Below, in pieces: positions 1 to 6,306 of a DNA stretch of 6,429 bases. The stretch covers positions 1 through 6,429 of the forward strand of contig JBDTBW010000061.1 of NCBI GenBank assembly GCA_039923855.1, read 5' to 3'. Under the pieces are notes generated by a model. That model was given only the letters and a program-made list of their open reading frames with translations. It made no database searches and had not been told where the DNA came from. The stretch's first letter is position 1; every line of letters starts with the position of its first letter. Made by a program: the position numbers and the translations under genes. The DNA is from 66-474 sp039923855. Its GTDB lineage: Bacteria; Pseudomonadota; Gammaproteobacteria; Xanthomonadales; Rhodanobacteraceae.

Positions 1-556
1 CTTTGAACAGATTCGAATCATTGGTCGCATAGCCGGGATCGTTGACCAGCACGATCACGGTTTTGCCTTTCACGTTTTGATTGGCGTAATCGTTCCACTG
101 GTATTCCGGCGCGTCGATGCCGTAGCCGAGGAACACGATGTCGGAGTTTTTCAGCGCGACGCGCGGTTTGTCCTGCGGGTCGTACGCGACCATGTCGGCG
201 CCGTACACGAACGATTGCGTACCGCCGCCTTCGGCGATGTCGAGTTTCAGCCCGTCCTTGTTTTGCAGCGTGGTCGAAACCGTCGGCACCCGCTGGAACC
301 ACGAATCATGGTTGCCGGGTTGCAGGCCGAGTTTCTTGAATTGATCGACGATGTAATTCGTCGCGCGTTGCGCGCCGACGGTGCCCGGCTTGCGGCCTTG
401 CATGAAATCCGAGGAGATCGCCTTGTCGTAAGCGCGGAAGCCCGCGGCGGTGATCGCCGGCGTGAACGTTTTTTGATTGGCGACCAGCGCATCGGCGGCT
501 TGCGCGGTGGCGAGCGAGCAGGTTGCGATCAGTGCGGCGAGTGCGATACAACGCAT
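1..556 (-). CDS. Secreted M28-family metallopeptidase, PA-domain type (3' end outside window)
   Basis: This is the first 185 codons of a gene reading leftward off the window. It starts at ATG 556-554. An AAGGAGA ribosome-binding site (562-568) lies 5 bases upstream and fixes this start. The protein opens with a signal peptide (MRCIALAALIATCSLATAQA, then ADALV), so it should be exported. Residues about 40-80 (SSDFMQGRKPGTVGAQRATNY and YIVDQFKKLGLQPG) match the region before the catalytic domain in M28 aminopeptidases. Residues about 137-175 hold FLGYGIDAPEYQWNDY followed by VKGKTVIVLVNDPGY, the typical protease-associated (PA) insert of bacterial M28 enzymes. The zinc ligands would lie beyond the left edge and cannot be checked. 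Family knowledge suggests a zinc aminopeptidase acting in the periplasm or outside the cell. A weak TACACT-like -10 (588-593, minus strand) would give a leader of about 25 bases. It diverges from the second M28 gene at 882. Confidence 0.87.
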   Translation of the reverse strand, partial: MRCIALAALIATCSLATAQAADALVANQKTFTPAITAAGFRAYDKAISSDFMQGRKPGTVGAQRATNYIVDQFKKLGLQPGNHDSWFQRVPTVSTTLQNKDGLKLDIAEGGGTQSFVYGADMVAYDPQDKPRVALKNSDIVFLGYGIDAPEYQWNDYANQNVKGKTVIVLVNDPGYATNDSNLFK

Positions 557-631
557 GGCGGTCTCCTTGCAATGCATGGAAGCGATCAGTGTAAGCCCTG
601 AACGCCGGCGTGGCATGTTGCGTTGCAACCG

Positions 632-820
632 CCCCCTCTCCCGCCTCGCCTCATGCGCTTGCAATCGCAGTAACTTCGCGAAATGTGTCACGAGTGCAAG
701 AGGCGAGGCGACCGCTCCCACAAAGGGAGAGGTAAGTAGGCTTCGTCATTTAGCTGACGCGCCGAGCTTTTCCCTTCTCCCCTCGTGGGAGAAGGTGGCG
801 GGAGCGCCGAAAGAGGGGGT
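632..820. repeat. Intergenic inverted-repeat cluster (CCTCTCCC/GGGAGAGG family)
   Basis: Most of the gap between the two divergent M28 genes is palindromic repeat. The first unit has an 11-base perfect arm, CGCCTCGCCTC (642-652), pairing with GAGGCGAGGCG (700-710). It is extended by CCTCTCCC (635-642) facing GGGAGAGG (725-732). The second unit (772-820) has a 9-base perfect stem, CCTTCTCCC (773-781) with GGGAGAAGG (787-795) around a 5-base loop, followed by a tail ending AGAGGGGGT. The stem and tail of this second unit resemble the repeat inside hrpB (4078-4123), so they are probably one family. A small extra stem, CGTCA/TGACG, lies at 744-759. I see no credible gene between 557 and 881. The elements look like REP-type or small non-autonomous elements. 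Effects on transcription of the flanking genes are possible but not shown. Confidence 0.75.
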
Positions 821-881
821 GCACGCTGCATTTTGGTCGGACGCGAGTTAGGCTAACAACGAGAAACACTGAGGGAATGTC

Positions 882-2258
882 ATGCGCAGCCTATTGCTAT
901 TCATCGGATTGATCCTCGCCGCCAGCGTTGCGCTCGCCGCAGACGTCCCGCCGCCATCGAACGTTCATCCCGAATTGCGCACGATCGCGCAGGCCGTCTC
1001 GCCGGACGAGTTGCACGCGACGATCGCGAAACTGGTGTCGTTCGGCACGCGCAGCACCTTGTCGGATACCAAGTCGGATACCCGCGGCATCGGCGCGGCG
1101 CAGCGCTGGGTCAAATCGCGCTTCGAAGCAATCAGCAAGGACTGCGGCGGCTGTCTGCAAATCGTCACGCCGTCGAAGACATTTACCGGCGAGCGCATGC
1201 CCAAAGGCGGCGTCGAGGTGATGGACATCGTCGCGATCCAGCGCGGCAGCGGTGATCCCAACCGCGTGATCGTGATCACTGGACATCTGGATTCGCGACG
1301 GACCGATGTGATGGACGCGACCGGCGACGCGCCCGGCGCCGACGACGATGCTTCCGGCGTGGCCGCGCTGATCGAAGCCGCGCGCGTGCTGTCGAAATAC
1401 AAGTTCCAAGCGACCCTGGTGTACTCGGCCGACTCCGGCGAGGAGCAGGGCCTGTACGGTGGCAAGGTCATCGCGCAGTACGCGGTCGATCAGGGCTGGA
1501 ACGTGGAAGCCGATCTCAACAACGATATCGTCGGCACGTCCTGCGGCGGCGACGGCGTATGCGACACGCACACAGTGCGCGTGTTCTCGGAAGGCACCAA
1601 GACCAACGAAACATTGAGCCAGGCGAAATACCGCCGTTATCACGGTGGCGAGGTCGATTCGCCATCGCGCAATGTTGCGCGCTACATGACGGCGCTGGCC
1701 GATCAATACCTTGACGATTTCCACGGGCGGATGGTCTATCGCACCGATCGTTACGGCCGCGGCGGCGATCAGGTGTCGTTCCTCGAACAAGGCTTTCCCG
1801 CGGTGCGCGTCACGGAGGGTCATGAAAACTACGCGCATCAGCATCAGGACGTGCGCGTGGAAAACGGCGTGCATTATGGCGACACCATCGATCACGACGA
1901 TTTCAACTATCTCGCCCAGGTCACGCGCTTGAACGCGATCACGATGGCCGCGATGGCCGCGGCGCCTGTGCCGCCGGCGGACGCGGACATCAAGGGCGCG
2001 GTCAGCTACGACACCAGCATGTCGTGGAAACCCTCACCCGGCGCGGCCGATTACAAGGTGTGGTGGCGCGAAACCACCGCGCCGCAATGGCAACATTCGC
2101 GCGATGCCGGCAACGCGACATCGACCGCATTGAAGGGGATCAACATCGACGATTTTTTCTTCGGCGTGTCCGCGGTCGGCAAGGATGGCTGGGAAAGTCC
2201 CGTGGAGTTTCCGGGAGACGCCGGGAGTTTCGCGCGTTCGCCGCCAGCCAAGCCGTGA
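882..2258 (+). CDS. Secreted M28-family zinc peptidase with C-terminal FN3-like domain
   Basis: This complete 458-residue protein has GAGGGAA (871-877) a few bases before its ATG. A signal peptide (MRSLLLFIGLILAASVALA, cleavage near residue 19-20) predicts export. The M28 metal-site motifs appear in order: TGHLDS with H135 and D137; GADDDASG (residues 152-159) with the bridging aspartate; SGEEQG with E187 as likely general base and E188 as likely ligand; NNDIVG with D215; and HENYAHQHQD, where H319 with D323 best fits the family's H-x-x-x-D pattern. The site therefore looks intact. A loop with two cysteine pairs (CGGC near 93-96 and CGGDGVC near 220-226) may form disulfides. Residues about 365-450 (VSYDTSMSWKPSPGAADYKVWW onward, ending in FFFGVSAVGKDGWESPV) look like a fibronectin-III fold, common as a tail on exported hydrolases. 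Likely role: aminopeptidase or related exopeptidase outside the cytoplasm. Substrate is unknown. Confidence 0.92.
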   Translation: MRSLLLFIGLILAASVALAADVPPPSNVHPELRTIAQAVSPDELHATIAKLVSFGTRSTLSDTKSDTRGIGAAQRWVKSRFEAISKDCGGCLQIVTPSKTFTGERMPKGGVEVMDIVAIQRGSGDPNRVIVITGHLDSRRTDVMDATGDAPGADDDASGVAALIEAARVLSKYKFQATLVYSADSGEEQGLYGGKVIAQYAVDQGWNVEADLNNDIVGTSCGGDGVCDTHTVRVFSEGTKTNETLSQAKYRRYHGGEVDSPSRNVARYMTALADQYLDDFHGRMVYRTDRYGRGGDQVSFLEQGFPAVRVTEGHENYAHQHQDVRVENGVHYGDTIDHDDFNYLAQVTRLNAITMAAMAAAPVPPADADIKGAVSYDTSMSWKPSPGAADYKVWWRETTAPQWQHSRDAGNATSTALKGINIDDFFFGVSAVGKDGWESPVEFPGDAGSFARSPPAKP

Positions 2259-2262
2259 AAGG

Positions 2263-4929
2263 CTACCGACGCCGCATTGGCCGATGAGTGGGAACCGCGC
2301 TCCACGGGTTATCCGGCCAAGGGTGTCGCGGATAACGCCCCTTCAATTCCTTCTTCACTTCCGGATAGGTGCGCTCCCAGAAACCGCGCAAATCCTGGGT
2401 GACCTGGATCGGTCTCCCGGCGGGCGATAAAAGATGCAAGGTCACCGGCACACGGCCGGCGGCGACGCGCGGTGTGTCGGCCACGCCGAACATTTCCTGC
2501 AACTTCACCGCCAGCACCGGAGACGGCCGCGGTTTGTCCGCATGATCGGCATCGTCTTGAGCGACAACGCCGTAGTCGAGTCTGCGCATCATGCCCGAAG
2601 GCACGGTCAACGCGCCCGGCGCGTATTCGTCGAGCAGTTTGCGCTGACGAAAATCGAGCAGCGCCGCGAACGCCTCCGACAATTCCGCCGACGTCAACGC
2701 ATCCAGCTTGCGCTTGCCGCACAGCGCCGGACCCAACCATTGTTCGAGTGATGCCAGCAGCATTGCATCGGAAACATCCGGCAACCCGGAGTCCGGCATC
2801 ACCATGCGCAACCAGGCCACGCGCCCGCGCATTCGCCGTGTGGTCTCGCCCCATGACAACGCTTCGATTCCGCGCGCGCGGATCATCGCGAGCATCGCCG
2901 GCAGCGCGTCGTCCGCCGTTACCGGCACGGCTCGTCGCGACAACACGATCGCATCGAAACGCCTCTCCTCGAGGGCTTCCACGGCATCGTTGGCCTCGTT
3001 GATGCGAACGACGCGTTCGTGCCGCAGACGTTGCGGATAATCGCGTTCCAGCAATGCGGGGTCGAAGGGAGCGGCGGTCAGGATCAAACTATTGCGGGTA
3101 TCGAAGCGAACCTCCATCGCGATCAGCCACGGCTCGCCGTACAACGCGGACTGCTCGTGCAATCTTGCGCCGCGGCCATTGGCGAGGACGTAGCGACGCG
3201 GGTCGCGCTCATCCTGTTTCGCCACGCGATCGGGAAACGCGTGCAATAACAGATTGCCGGTGGCGAGCGCATCCGGCACGCCGCTGGCGGCGCTGCGCAC
3301 GTCCAGTCGCTTGCGCCAGCCACGCGATGCCTGTTCGATCGCCGCCAACGCGCCGGCGTCGGCGCCATGTTCGCGCGCGATGCGCGCGCCACCGTCACGC
3401 CAGGCATGCAACGCCCCGAGCTGCATGCGCAGATCGTCATTGAACGCGCCGCGTAACGGCGAACGCGTTTCCAGCAATGCCAGGAGATCGGCAGTCAATG
3501 CATGCAAGGAATCCGGCGCGCGCCGCGCGGCCGCGGCCAGACGCGGTGCCGCGCCGAGTTGCAACATCTTGCGACCGAGCGTGGTAATGCGCTGCGCGTC
3601 GTCCAGCGCGCCGAGCCGTTGCAGCAGTTCGCGCGCCTGCGCCAGCGCGCCGGCGGGCGGCGGATCAAGCCAGTGCAGAGCGCCTTCGGCGCTGCCCCAC
3701 GCCGCCAGTTCCAGCGCGAGACTCGACAACTCCGCTTGCGCTATTTCCGGCGTGCGCGCGGGTTCCAGGCGTTGGCTCTGCGGCCACAGACGATACGCCA
3801 CGCCCGGCGCCACACGCCCCGCGCGGCCGGCGCGCTGATCTGCCGAGGCCTGCGAAATACTCACCGTCCGCAATCGCGTGAAACCGGAGTTCGGATCGAA
3901 GCGCGGTTCGCGTGCGAGTCCGGTATCGATCACCGCACGGATGCCGGGCAGCGTCACGCTGGATTCGGCGACATTGGTGGCGAGGATCACGCGGCGAGTT
4001 CCGGTTTCCGCTGGCGCAAGAGCGGCGTGCTGCTCGGCCAGCGACAGCTCGCCGTGCAGGGGCAGCAAAGCGATGTGCCCTTCTCCCTTTGGGAGAAGGG
4101 GGCGCGTAGCGCCGGATGAGGGTCCGGTATCCGAGAGACGCGGCATGGAAACCGAACCCTCACCCCCGTCCCCTCTCCTGGCGGGAGAGGGGAGCAAAAC
4201 GGCGAGCACGGCTTGCGCCCGCGCAATTTCCCTTCGCCCCGGCAGAAACACCAACACATCGCCGTCGGTCTCGCTCAATGCCTGCATCACCGCGCGGCGC
4301 AGTTGCGAGATATCGTCCTCGCCGCGCCGCGCCGTCGGATGCTCGATCCGCACCGTATACGCGCGGCCTTCGCTGCGAATGACCGGCGCGTCGAACCACG
4401 GAGCTCTTCCGCCATGGATGGCACCGAGCATCCCATCCAGCGTCGCCGACATCACAATCAAACGCAGATCGGGACGCAGCGAAGTCTGCACGTCCAGCGC
4501 GAGCGCCGCGCCGAGATCGCCGGACAGATGCCGCTCGTGAAACTCGTCGAACAGGATCGCGCCGACCTCGGGCAGCTCCGGATCGTCCTGCAACATTCGC
4601 GGGAGGATTCCCTCCGTGACCACTTCGATGCGCGTGGCCGCCGACACCCGCGACTCGAAGCGGATGCGATAGCCGATCGTTTGCCCGACCGGCTCACCCC
4701 GCTGTGTCGCCATGAACTCCGCCGCCGCGCGCGCGGCCAGCCGCCGCGGTTCCAGCATCAGGATTTTCTTTCCCTCGAGCCACGCTTCGTCGAGCAAGGC
4801 GACCGGTACCTGGGTGGTCTTGCCCGCGCCGGGCGGGGCTTCCAGCACCAATCGCGAGTGCTCGCGCAACGAGGCGCGGATTGCCGGCAGCAGGAGCGTG
4901 ATCGGGAAATCTGCTTTGTCGCGATGCAT
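2263..4929 (-). CDS. hrpB: ATP-dependent helicase HrpB (DEAH family) with an in-frame repeat insertion
   Basis: With start ATG 4929-4927 the protein is 888 residues, against about 809 for E. coli HrpB. Motifs seen: Walker A PPGAGKTT (K37), motif II DEFH (128-131, the usual HrpB form), SAT (161-163), FLPGRREIARAQ, TNVAESSVTLPGIRAVIDTGLA and QRAGRAGR (365-372). The C-terminus carries the HrpB-specific block VTLHLLSPAGRPIQVTQDLR and ends in KGRYPRHPWPDNP. Family knowledge: a superfamily 2 NTP-dependent RNA helicase-like protein whose physiological role is poorly defined. Residues about 246-285 are extra, encoded by a palindromic repeat (4078-4194) between the FLPGRREI segment and ALLPLHGELS. The reading frame stays open through it. 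Longer starts up to 5085 read through repeat DNA and are unlikely. The chosen ATG lacks a good ribosome-binding site. A TTG five codons upstream, preceded by GGAAG, is an alternative. The stop lies 4 bases from the convergent peptidase stop; tatD diverges upstream. Confidence 0.95.
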   Translation of the reverse strand: MHRDKADFPITLLLPAIRASLREHSRLVLEAPPGAGKTTQVPVALLDEAWLEGKKILMLEPRRLAARAAAEFMATQRGEPVGQTIGYRIRFESRVSAATRIEVVTEGILPRMLQDDPELPEVGAILFDEFHERHLSGDLGAALALDVQTSLRPDLRLIVMSATLDGMLGAIHGGRAPWFDAPVIRSEGRAYTVRIEHPTARRGEDDISQLRRAVMQALSETDGDVLVFLPGRREIARAQAVLAVLLPSPARRGDGGEGSVSMPRLSDTGPSSGATRPLLPKGEGHIALLPLHGELSLAEQHAALAPAETGTRRVILATNVAESSVTLPGIRAVIDTGLAREPRFDPNSGFTRLRTVSISQASADQRAGRAGRVAPGVAYRLWPQSQRLEPARTPEIAQAELSSLALELAAWGSAEGALHWLDPPPAGALAQARELLQRLGALDDAQRITTLGRKMLQLGAAPRLAAAARRAPDSLHALTADLLALLETRSPLRGAFNDDLRMQLGALHAWRDGGARIAREHGADAGALAAIEQASRGWRKRLDVRSAASGVPDALATGNLLLHAFPDRVAKQDERDPRRYVLANGRGARLHEQSALYGEPWLIAMEVRFDTRNSLILTAAPFDPALLERDYPQRLRHERVVRINEANDAVEALEERRFDAIVLSRRAVPVTADDALPAMLAMIRARGIEALSWGETTRRMRGRVAWLRMVMPDSGLPDVSDAMLLASLEQWLGPALCGKRKLDALTSAELSEAFAALLDFRQRKLLDEYAPGALTVPSGMMRRLDYGVVAQDDADHADKPRPSPVLAVKLQEMFGVADTPRVAAGRVPVTLHLLSPAGRPIQVTQDLRGFWERTYPEVKKELKGRYPRHPWPDNPWSAVPTHRPMRRR
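4078..4194. repeat. Inverted pair of palindromic repeats embedded in hrpB
   Basis: Two hairpin units face each other inside the hrpB coding region. The first is CCCTTCTCCC (4078-4087) with GGGAGAAGGG (4091-4100), a perfect 10-base stem with a TTT loop, followed by a tail containing TGAGGGT (4117-4123). The second, in opposite orientation, begins ACCCTCA (4156-4162) and ends in the 10-base stem TCCCCTCTCC (4169-4178) with GGAGAGGGGA (4184-4193). The span is close to 117 bases, a multiple of three, and adds about 39-40 codons without a stop. The first unit resembles the intergenic unit at 772-820. The encoded peptide is rich in Gly, Pro, Ser and Arg and is probably an unstructured surface loop. 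The exact ends are inferred from where HrpB similarity stops and resumes. Confidence 0.82.
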
Positions 4930-4961
4930 TCCATCATGGTACAAGTCGACATCTTCCAAAT

Positions 4962-4991
4962 CGTCATTCCGGCGTAAGCCGGAATCCAGCG
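4962..4991 (-). repeat. Dispersed palindromic repeat, unit 1 of inverted pair (ATTCCGGC type)
   Basis: A perfect 8-base stem, ATTCCGGC (4966-4973) with GCCGGAAT (4978-4985) and a GTAA loop, is flanked by CGTC on one side and CCAGC on the other. This matches a widespread short repeat of Gram-negative genomes whose translation gives the familiar SPLDSGLRRNDD peptide. It lies just upstream of the hrpB start and, read leftward, produces a false N-terminal extension of HrpB. Confidence 0.78.
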
Positions 4992-5020
4992 GCGACTGTG
5001 CATGTAGATGCGGGATCGCC

Positions 5021-5049
5021 ACTGGGCTCCGGCCTGCGCCGGGGCGACG
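5021..5049 (+). repeat. Dispersed palindromic repeat, unit 2 of inverted pair (CCGGCCTGCGCCGG type)
   Basis: A second, diverged copy of the same family lies in the opposite orientation. CCGGC (5029-5033) pairs with GCCGG (5038-5042), extended by one G-T and one C-G pair, with ACTGGG before and GGCGACGG after. Read rightward it encodes SPLGSGLRRGDG, nearly the same peptide as unit 1 gives leftward, which confirms the relationship. It sits between the hrpB and tatD starts and creates a false upstream extension of tatD from an ATG at 4998. Confidence 0.7.
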
Positions 5050-5087
5050 GCGTTTTTGTTCTTTATCAGCTCTCTCCGATTTCACCC

Positions 5088-5876
5088 ATGCCCCTCACCG
5101 ATATCGGCGCCAATCTCACCCACGAATCGTTCCTCCACGATCTCGATGACGTGCTGACGCGCGCGAAAGATCACGGCGTCGAACGCATCGTCGTCACCGG
5201 CGCCTCGCGCGACGGCAGCGAGGCCGCGCTGCAACTGGCGCGCGCGCATCCGGGCGTGCTGTACGCCACCGCCGGCGTGCACCCGCACCATGCATCGGAT
5301 TACGACGCCGACACGGATCAATTGCTGCGCCAACTCGCGTGCGAACGACAGGTCAAAGCCGTCGGCGAAACCGGTCTGGATTACTACCGCAATTATTCGC
5401 CGCGTGAAGCGCAACTGGCCGCGTTCGAAAAACAACTGGCGATCGCGGTCGATCTCAACATGCCGCTGTTCCTGCACCAGCGCGATGCGCACGCCGATTT
5501 CCTGAGCTTGCTGAAAACCGCGCGCGACAAGGTTCCCGCCGCGGTGGTGCACTGCTTTACCGACACCCGCGAGGCGCTGCACGCCTATCTCGATCTGGAT
5601 TGCCACATCGGCATCACCGGCTGGATCTGCGACGAGCGCCGCGGCATGCATCTGCGTGAGCTGGTGCGCGACATTCCGTCGGATTGCCTGTTGCTGGAGA
5701 CCGACGCTCCGTATCTGCTGCCGCGCACGGTCAAGCCCGCGCCGGCGCATCGTCGCAACGAGCCGATGTATCTGGTGAACATTTGTGAGCGGGTTGCGCA
5801 CGATCGCGGCGAGCCGGTCGAGACCACCGCGGCCAACAGCGCCGCAGCCGCGCGGATATTTTTCGGATTTGACTGA
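5088..5876 (+). CDS. tatD: TatD family metal-dependent nuclease
   Basis: This complete 262-residue protein is close to E. coli TatD (260 residues). It begins MPLTDIGANLTHESF, matching the TatD start MFDIGVNLTS rather than the HxH-containing start of the paralogues YcfH and YjjV. Seen in order: GVHPHH; GETGLDYYRN with metal ligand E94; FLHQRDAH with H130; VVHCFT with H155; GITGWICDERRG, a block typical of the TatD subfamily; and LLETDAPYLLPR with D206. The C-terminal RRNEP and RVAHDRGE segments also fit. Family knowledge: a cytoplasmic TIM-barrel amidohydrolase-fold enzyme with Mg-dependent 3'-5' exonuclease activity on DNA and RNA, linked to DNA repair and, despite the name, not needed for Tat export. 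The motif reads HQRDAH where E. coli has HCRDAH. The ATG has no clear ribosome-binding site. An in-frame ATG at 4998 lies in repeat sequence and is not favoured. No tat genes adjoin it. Confidence 0.95.
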   Translation: MPLTDIGANLTHESFLHDLDDVLTRAKDHGVERIVVTGASRDGSEAALQLARAHPGVLYATAGVHPHHASDYDADTDQLLRQLACERQVKAVGETGLDYYRNYSPREAQLAAFEKQLAIAVDLNMPLFLHQRDAHADFLSLLKTARDKVPAAVVHCFTDTREALHAYLDLDCHIGITGWICDERRGMHLRELVRDIPSDCLLLETDAPYLLPRTVKPAPAHRRNEPMYLVNICERVAHDRGEPVETTAANSAAAARIFFGFD

Positions 5877-5899
5877 ACAAAAAATGTTGCGGCGCAAGA

Positions 5900-5929
5900 T
5901 TGTGACGGGAGTCGCAAAGCTGCTACGCT
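5900..5929 (+). promoter_or_regulatory. Possible sigma-70-like promoter after tatD
   Basis: TTGTGA (5900-5905) and TACGCT (5924-5929) are separated by 18 bases, with TGC directly before the -10 box. This is a moderate match to -35/-10 consensus and resembles TACGCT-type -10 boxes seen in GC-rich gammaproteobacteria. It points toward the ESPR gene. It rests on pattern only. Confidence 0.28.
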
Positions 5930-5985
5930 CGCCCTTCACGCAAGTTTTTCAGCGAGTCACAAGGGCACCACGGGCGGGGGAACGA

Positions 5986-6048
5986 ATGTTGATCATTTGC
6001 CGCGCTGTATCCGTGGAATGGAATCCAACCGTCGCCGTCGGGTTATGA
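5986..6048 (+). CDS. Candidate 20-residue leader ORF
   Basis: ATG 5986 is preceded by a GGGGGAA run (5976-5982), a plausible though close-spaced ribosome-binding site. It opens a 20-codon ORF beginning MLIICRAVSVEW and ending at TGA 6046-6048. It lies downstream of the possible promoter and far upstream of the ESPR gene. I know no homologue, and such short ORFs arise easily by chance. It could be a leader peptide or nothing. Confidence 0.18.
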   Translation: MLIICRAVSVEWNPTVAVGL

Positions 6049-6192
6049 CACCAGCCACTTGGGAAAAAGCAACTCCGCTGAGTTCCGATGCAGCTTTGCT
6101 GCCATCGAGCGCCGGGTTGTACGCCTCTCCGGTGACTGACGCCGCAACCGGACGCACGATGCAGTAGCGGTAACGGCTCAGGGGGCCTTTGC

Positions 6193-6306
6193 ATGCCACA
6201 ACAGGTAAATTCGCGCGCCGCATCATCGCCGCGTGACCGAGCACCACCAACCCATCCGAACCTGCTGCGGACGCTACCCGCGGCAGGCTTGCGCGTGTCT
6301 GTCTGA
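6193..6306 (+). CDS. Candidate 37-residue ORF upstream of the ESPR gene
   Basis: ATG 6193 has AGGGGG (6180-6185) seven bases upstream, a good spacing for a ribosome-binding site. The 37-residue product starts MPQQVNSRAASSPRD and is rich in Arg, Pro, Ala and Ser, with no membrane segment or recognised domain. It ends at TGA 6304-6306, 40 bases before the ESPR start, and its codons run through the hairpin at 6261-6287. That arrangement could couple translation to folding of the leader. Coding status is uncertain; composition alone does not support it. Confidence 0.22.
   Translation: MPQQVNSRAASSPRDRAPPTHPNLLRTLPAAGLRVSV
6261..6287 (+). other. Stable hairpin in the ESPR gene leader
   Basis: CCTGCTGCGG (6261-6270) pairs with CCGCGGCAGG (6278-6287) around a 7-base loop, giving a 10-pair stem with a single G-U wobble when transcribed from the plus strand. 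On the minus strand the same position would be an A-C mismatch, so the fold favours plus-strand RNA. No T run follows, so it is not a standard intrinsic terminator. Confidence 0.45.

Noticed and set aside
632..820. CRISPR-like array
   Set aside because: The repeats are inverted, unequal in length and not regularly spaced, and there are no cas genes.
897..1895. 332-codon ORF on the minus strand
   Set aside because: It lies entirely inside the well-supported M28 gene and is histidine/arginine/alanine-rich, as expected for an antisense shadow of GC-rich coding DNA.
4546..4557. DEFH instead of DEAH in the helicase motif II
   Set aside because: This is the normal form in HrpB proteins, including E. 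coli HrpB, and is not a defect.
4930..5085. Longer HrpB from ATG at 5085
   Set aside because: The extra 52 residues cross both repeat units, and family similarity begins only just before the Walker A region. The start at 4929, or a nearby TTG, is more likely.
4998..5087. Upstream ATG at 4998 as the tatD start
   Set aside because: The added 30 residues are encoded by a dispersed repeat and have no counterpart in TatD proteins, while the protein from 5088 matches the family start exactly.
5877..5900. Possible terminator after tatD (TTGCGGCGCAA next to an A/T run)
   Set aside because: The stem is only 4 bases and, on the plus strand, the run before it is A rather than T after it. As a minus-strand terminator it would also be very weak.
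5082..5939. 285-codon ORF on the minus strand
   Set aside because: It is antisense to tatD, whose motifs are all in place on the plus strand. It shows no domain of its own.
6128..6200. c-di-GMP-type riboswitch in the leader
   Set aside because: A few short strings (GGACGCA, GGTAACGGC) recall it, but the conserved core and paired arms of the class could not be laid out.
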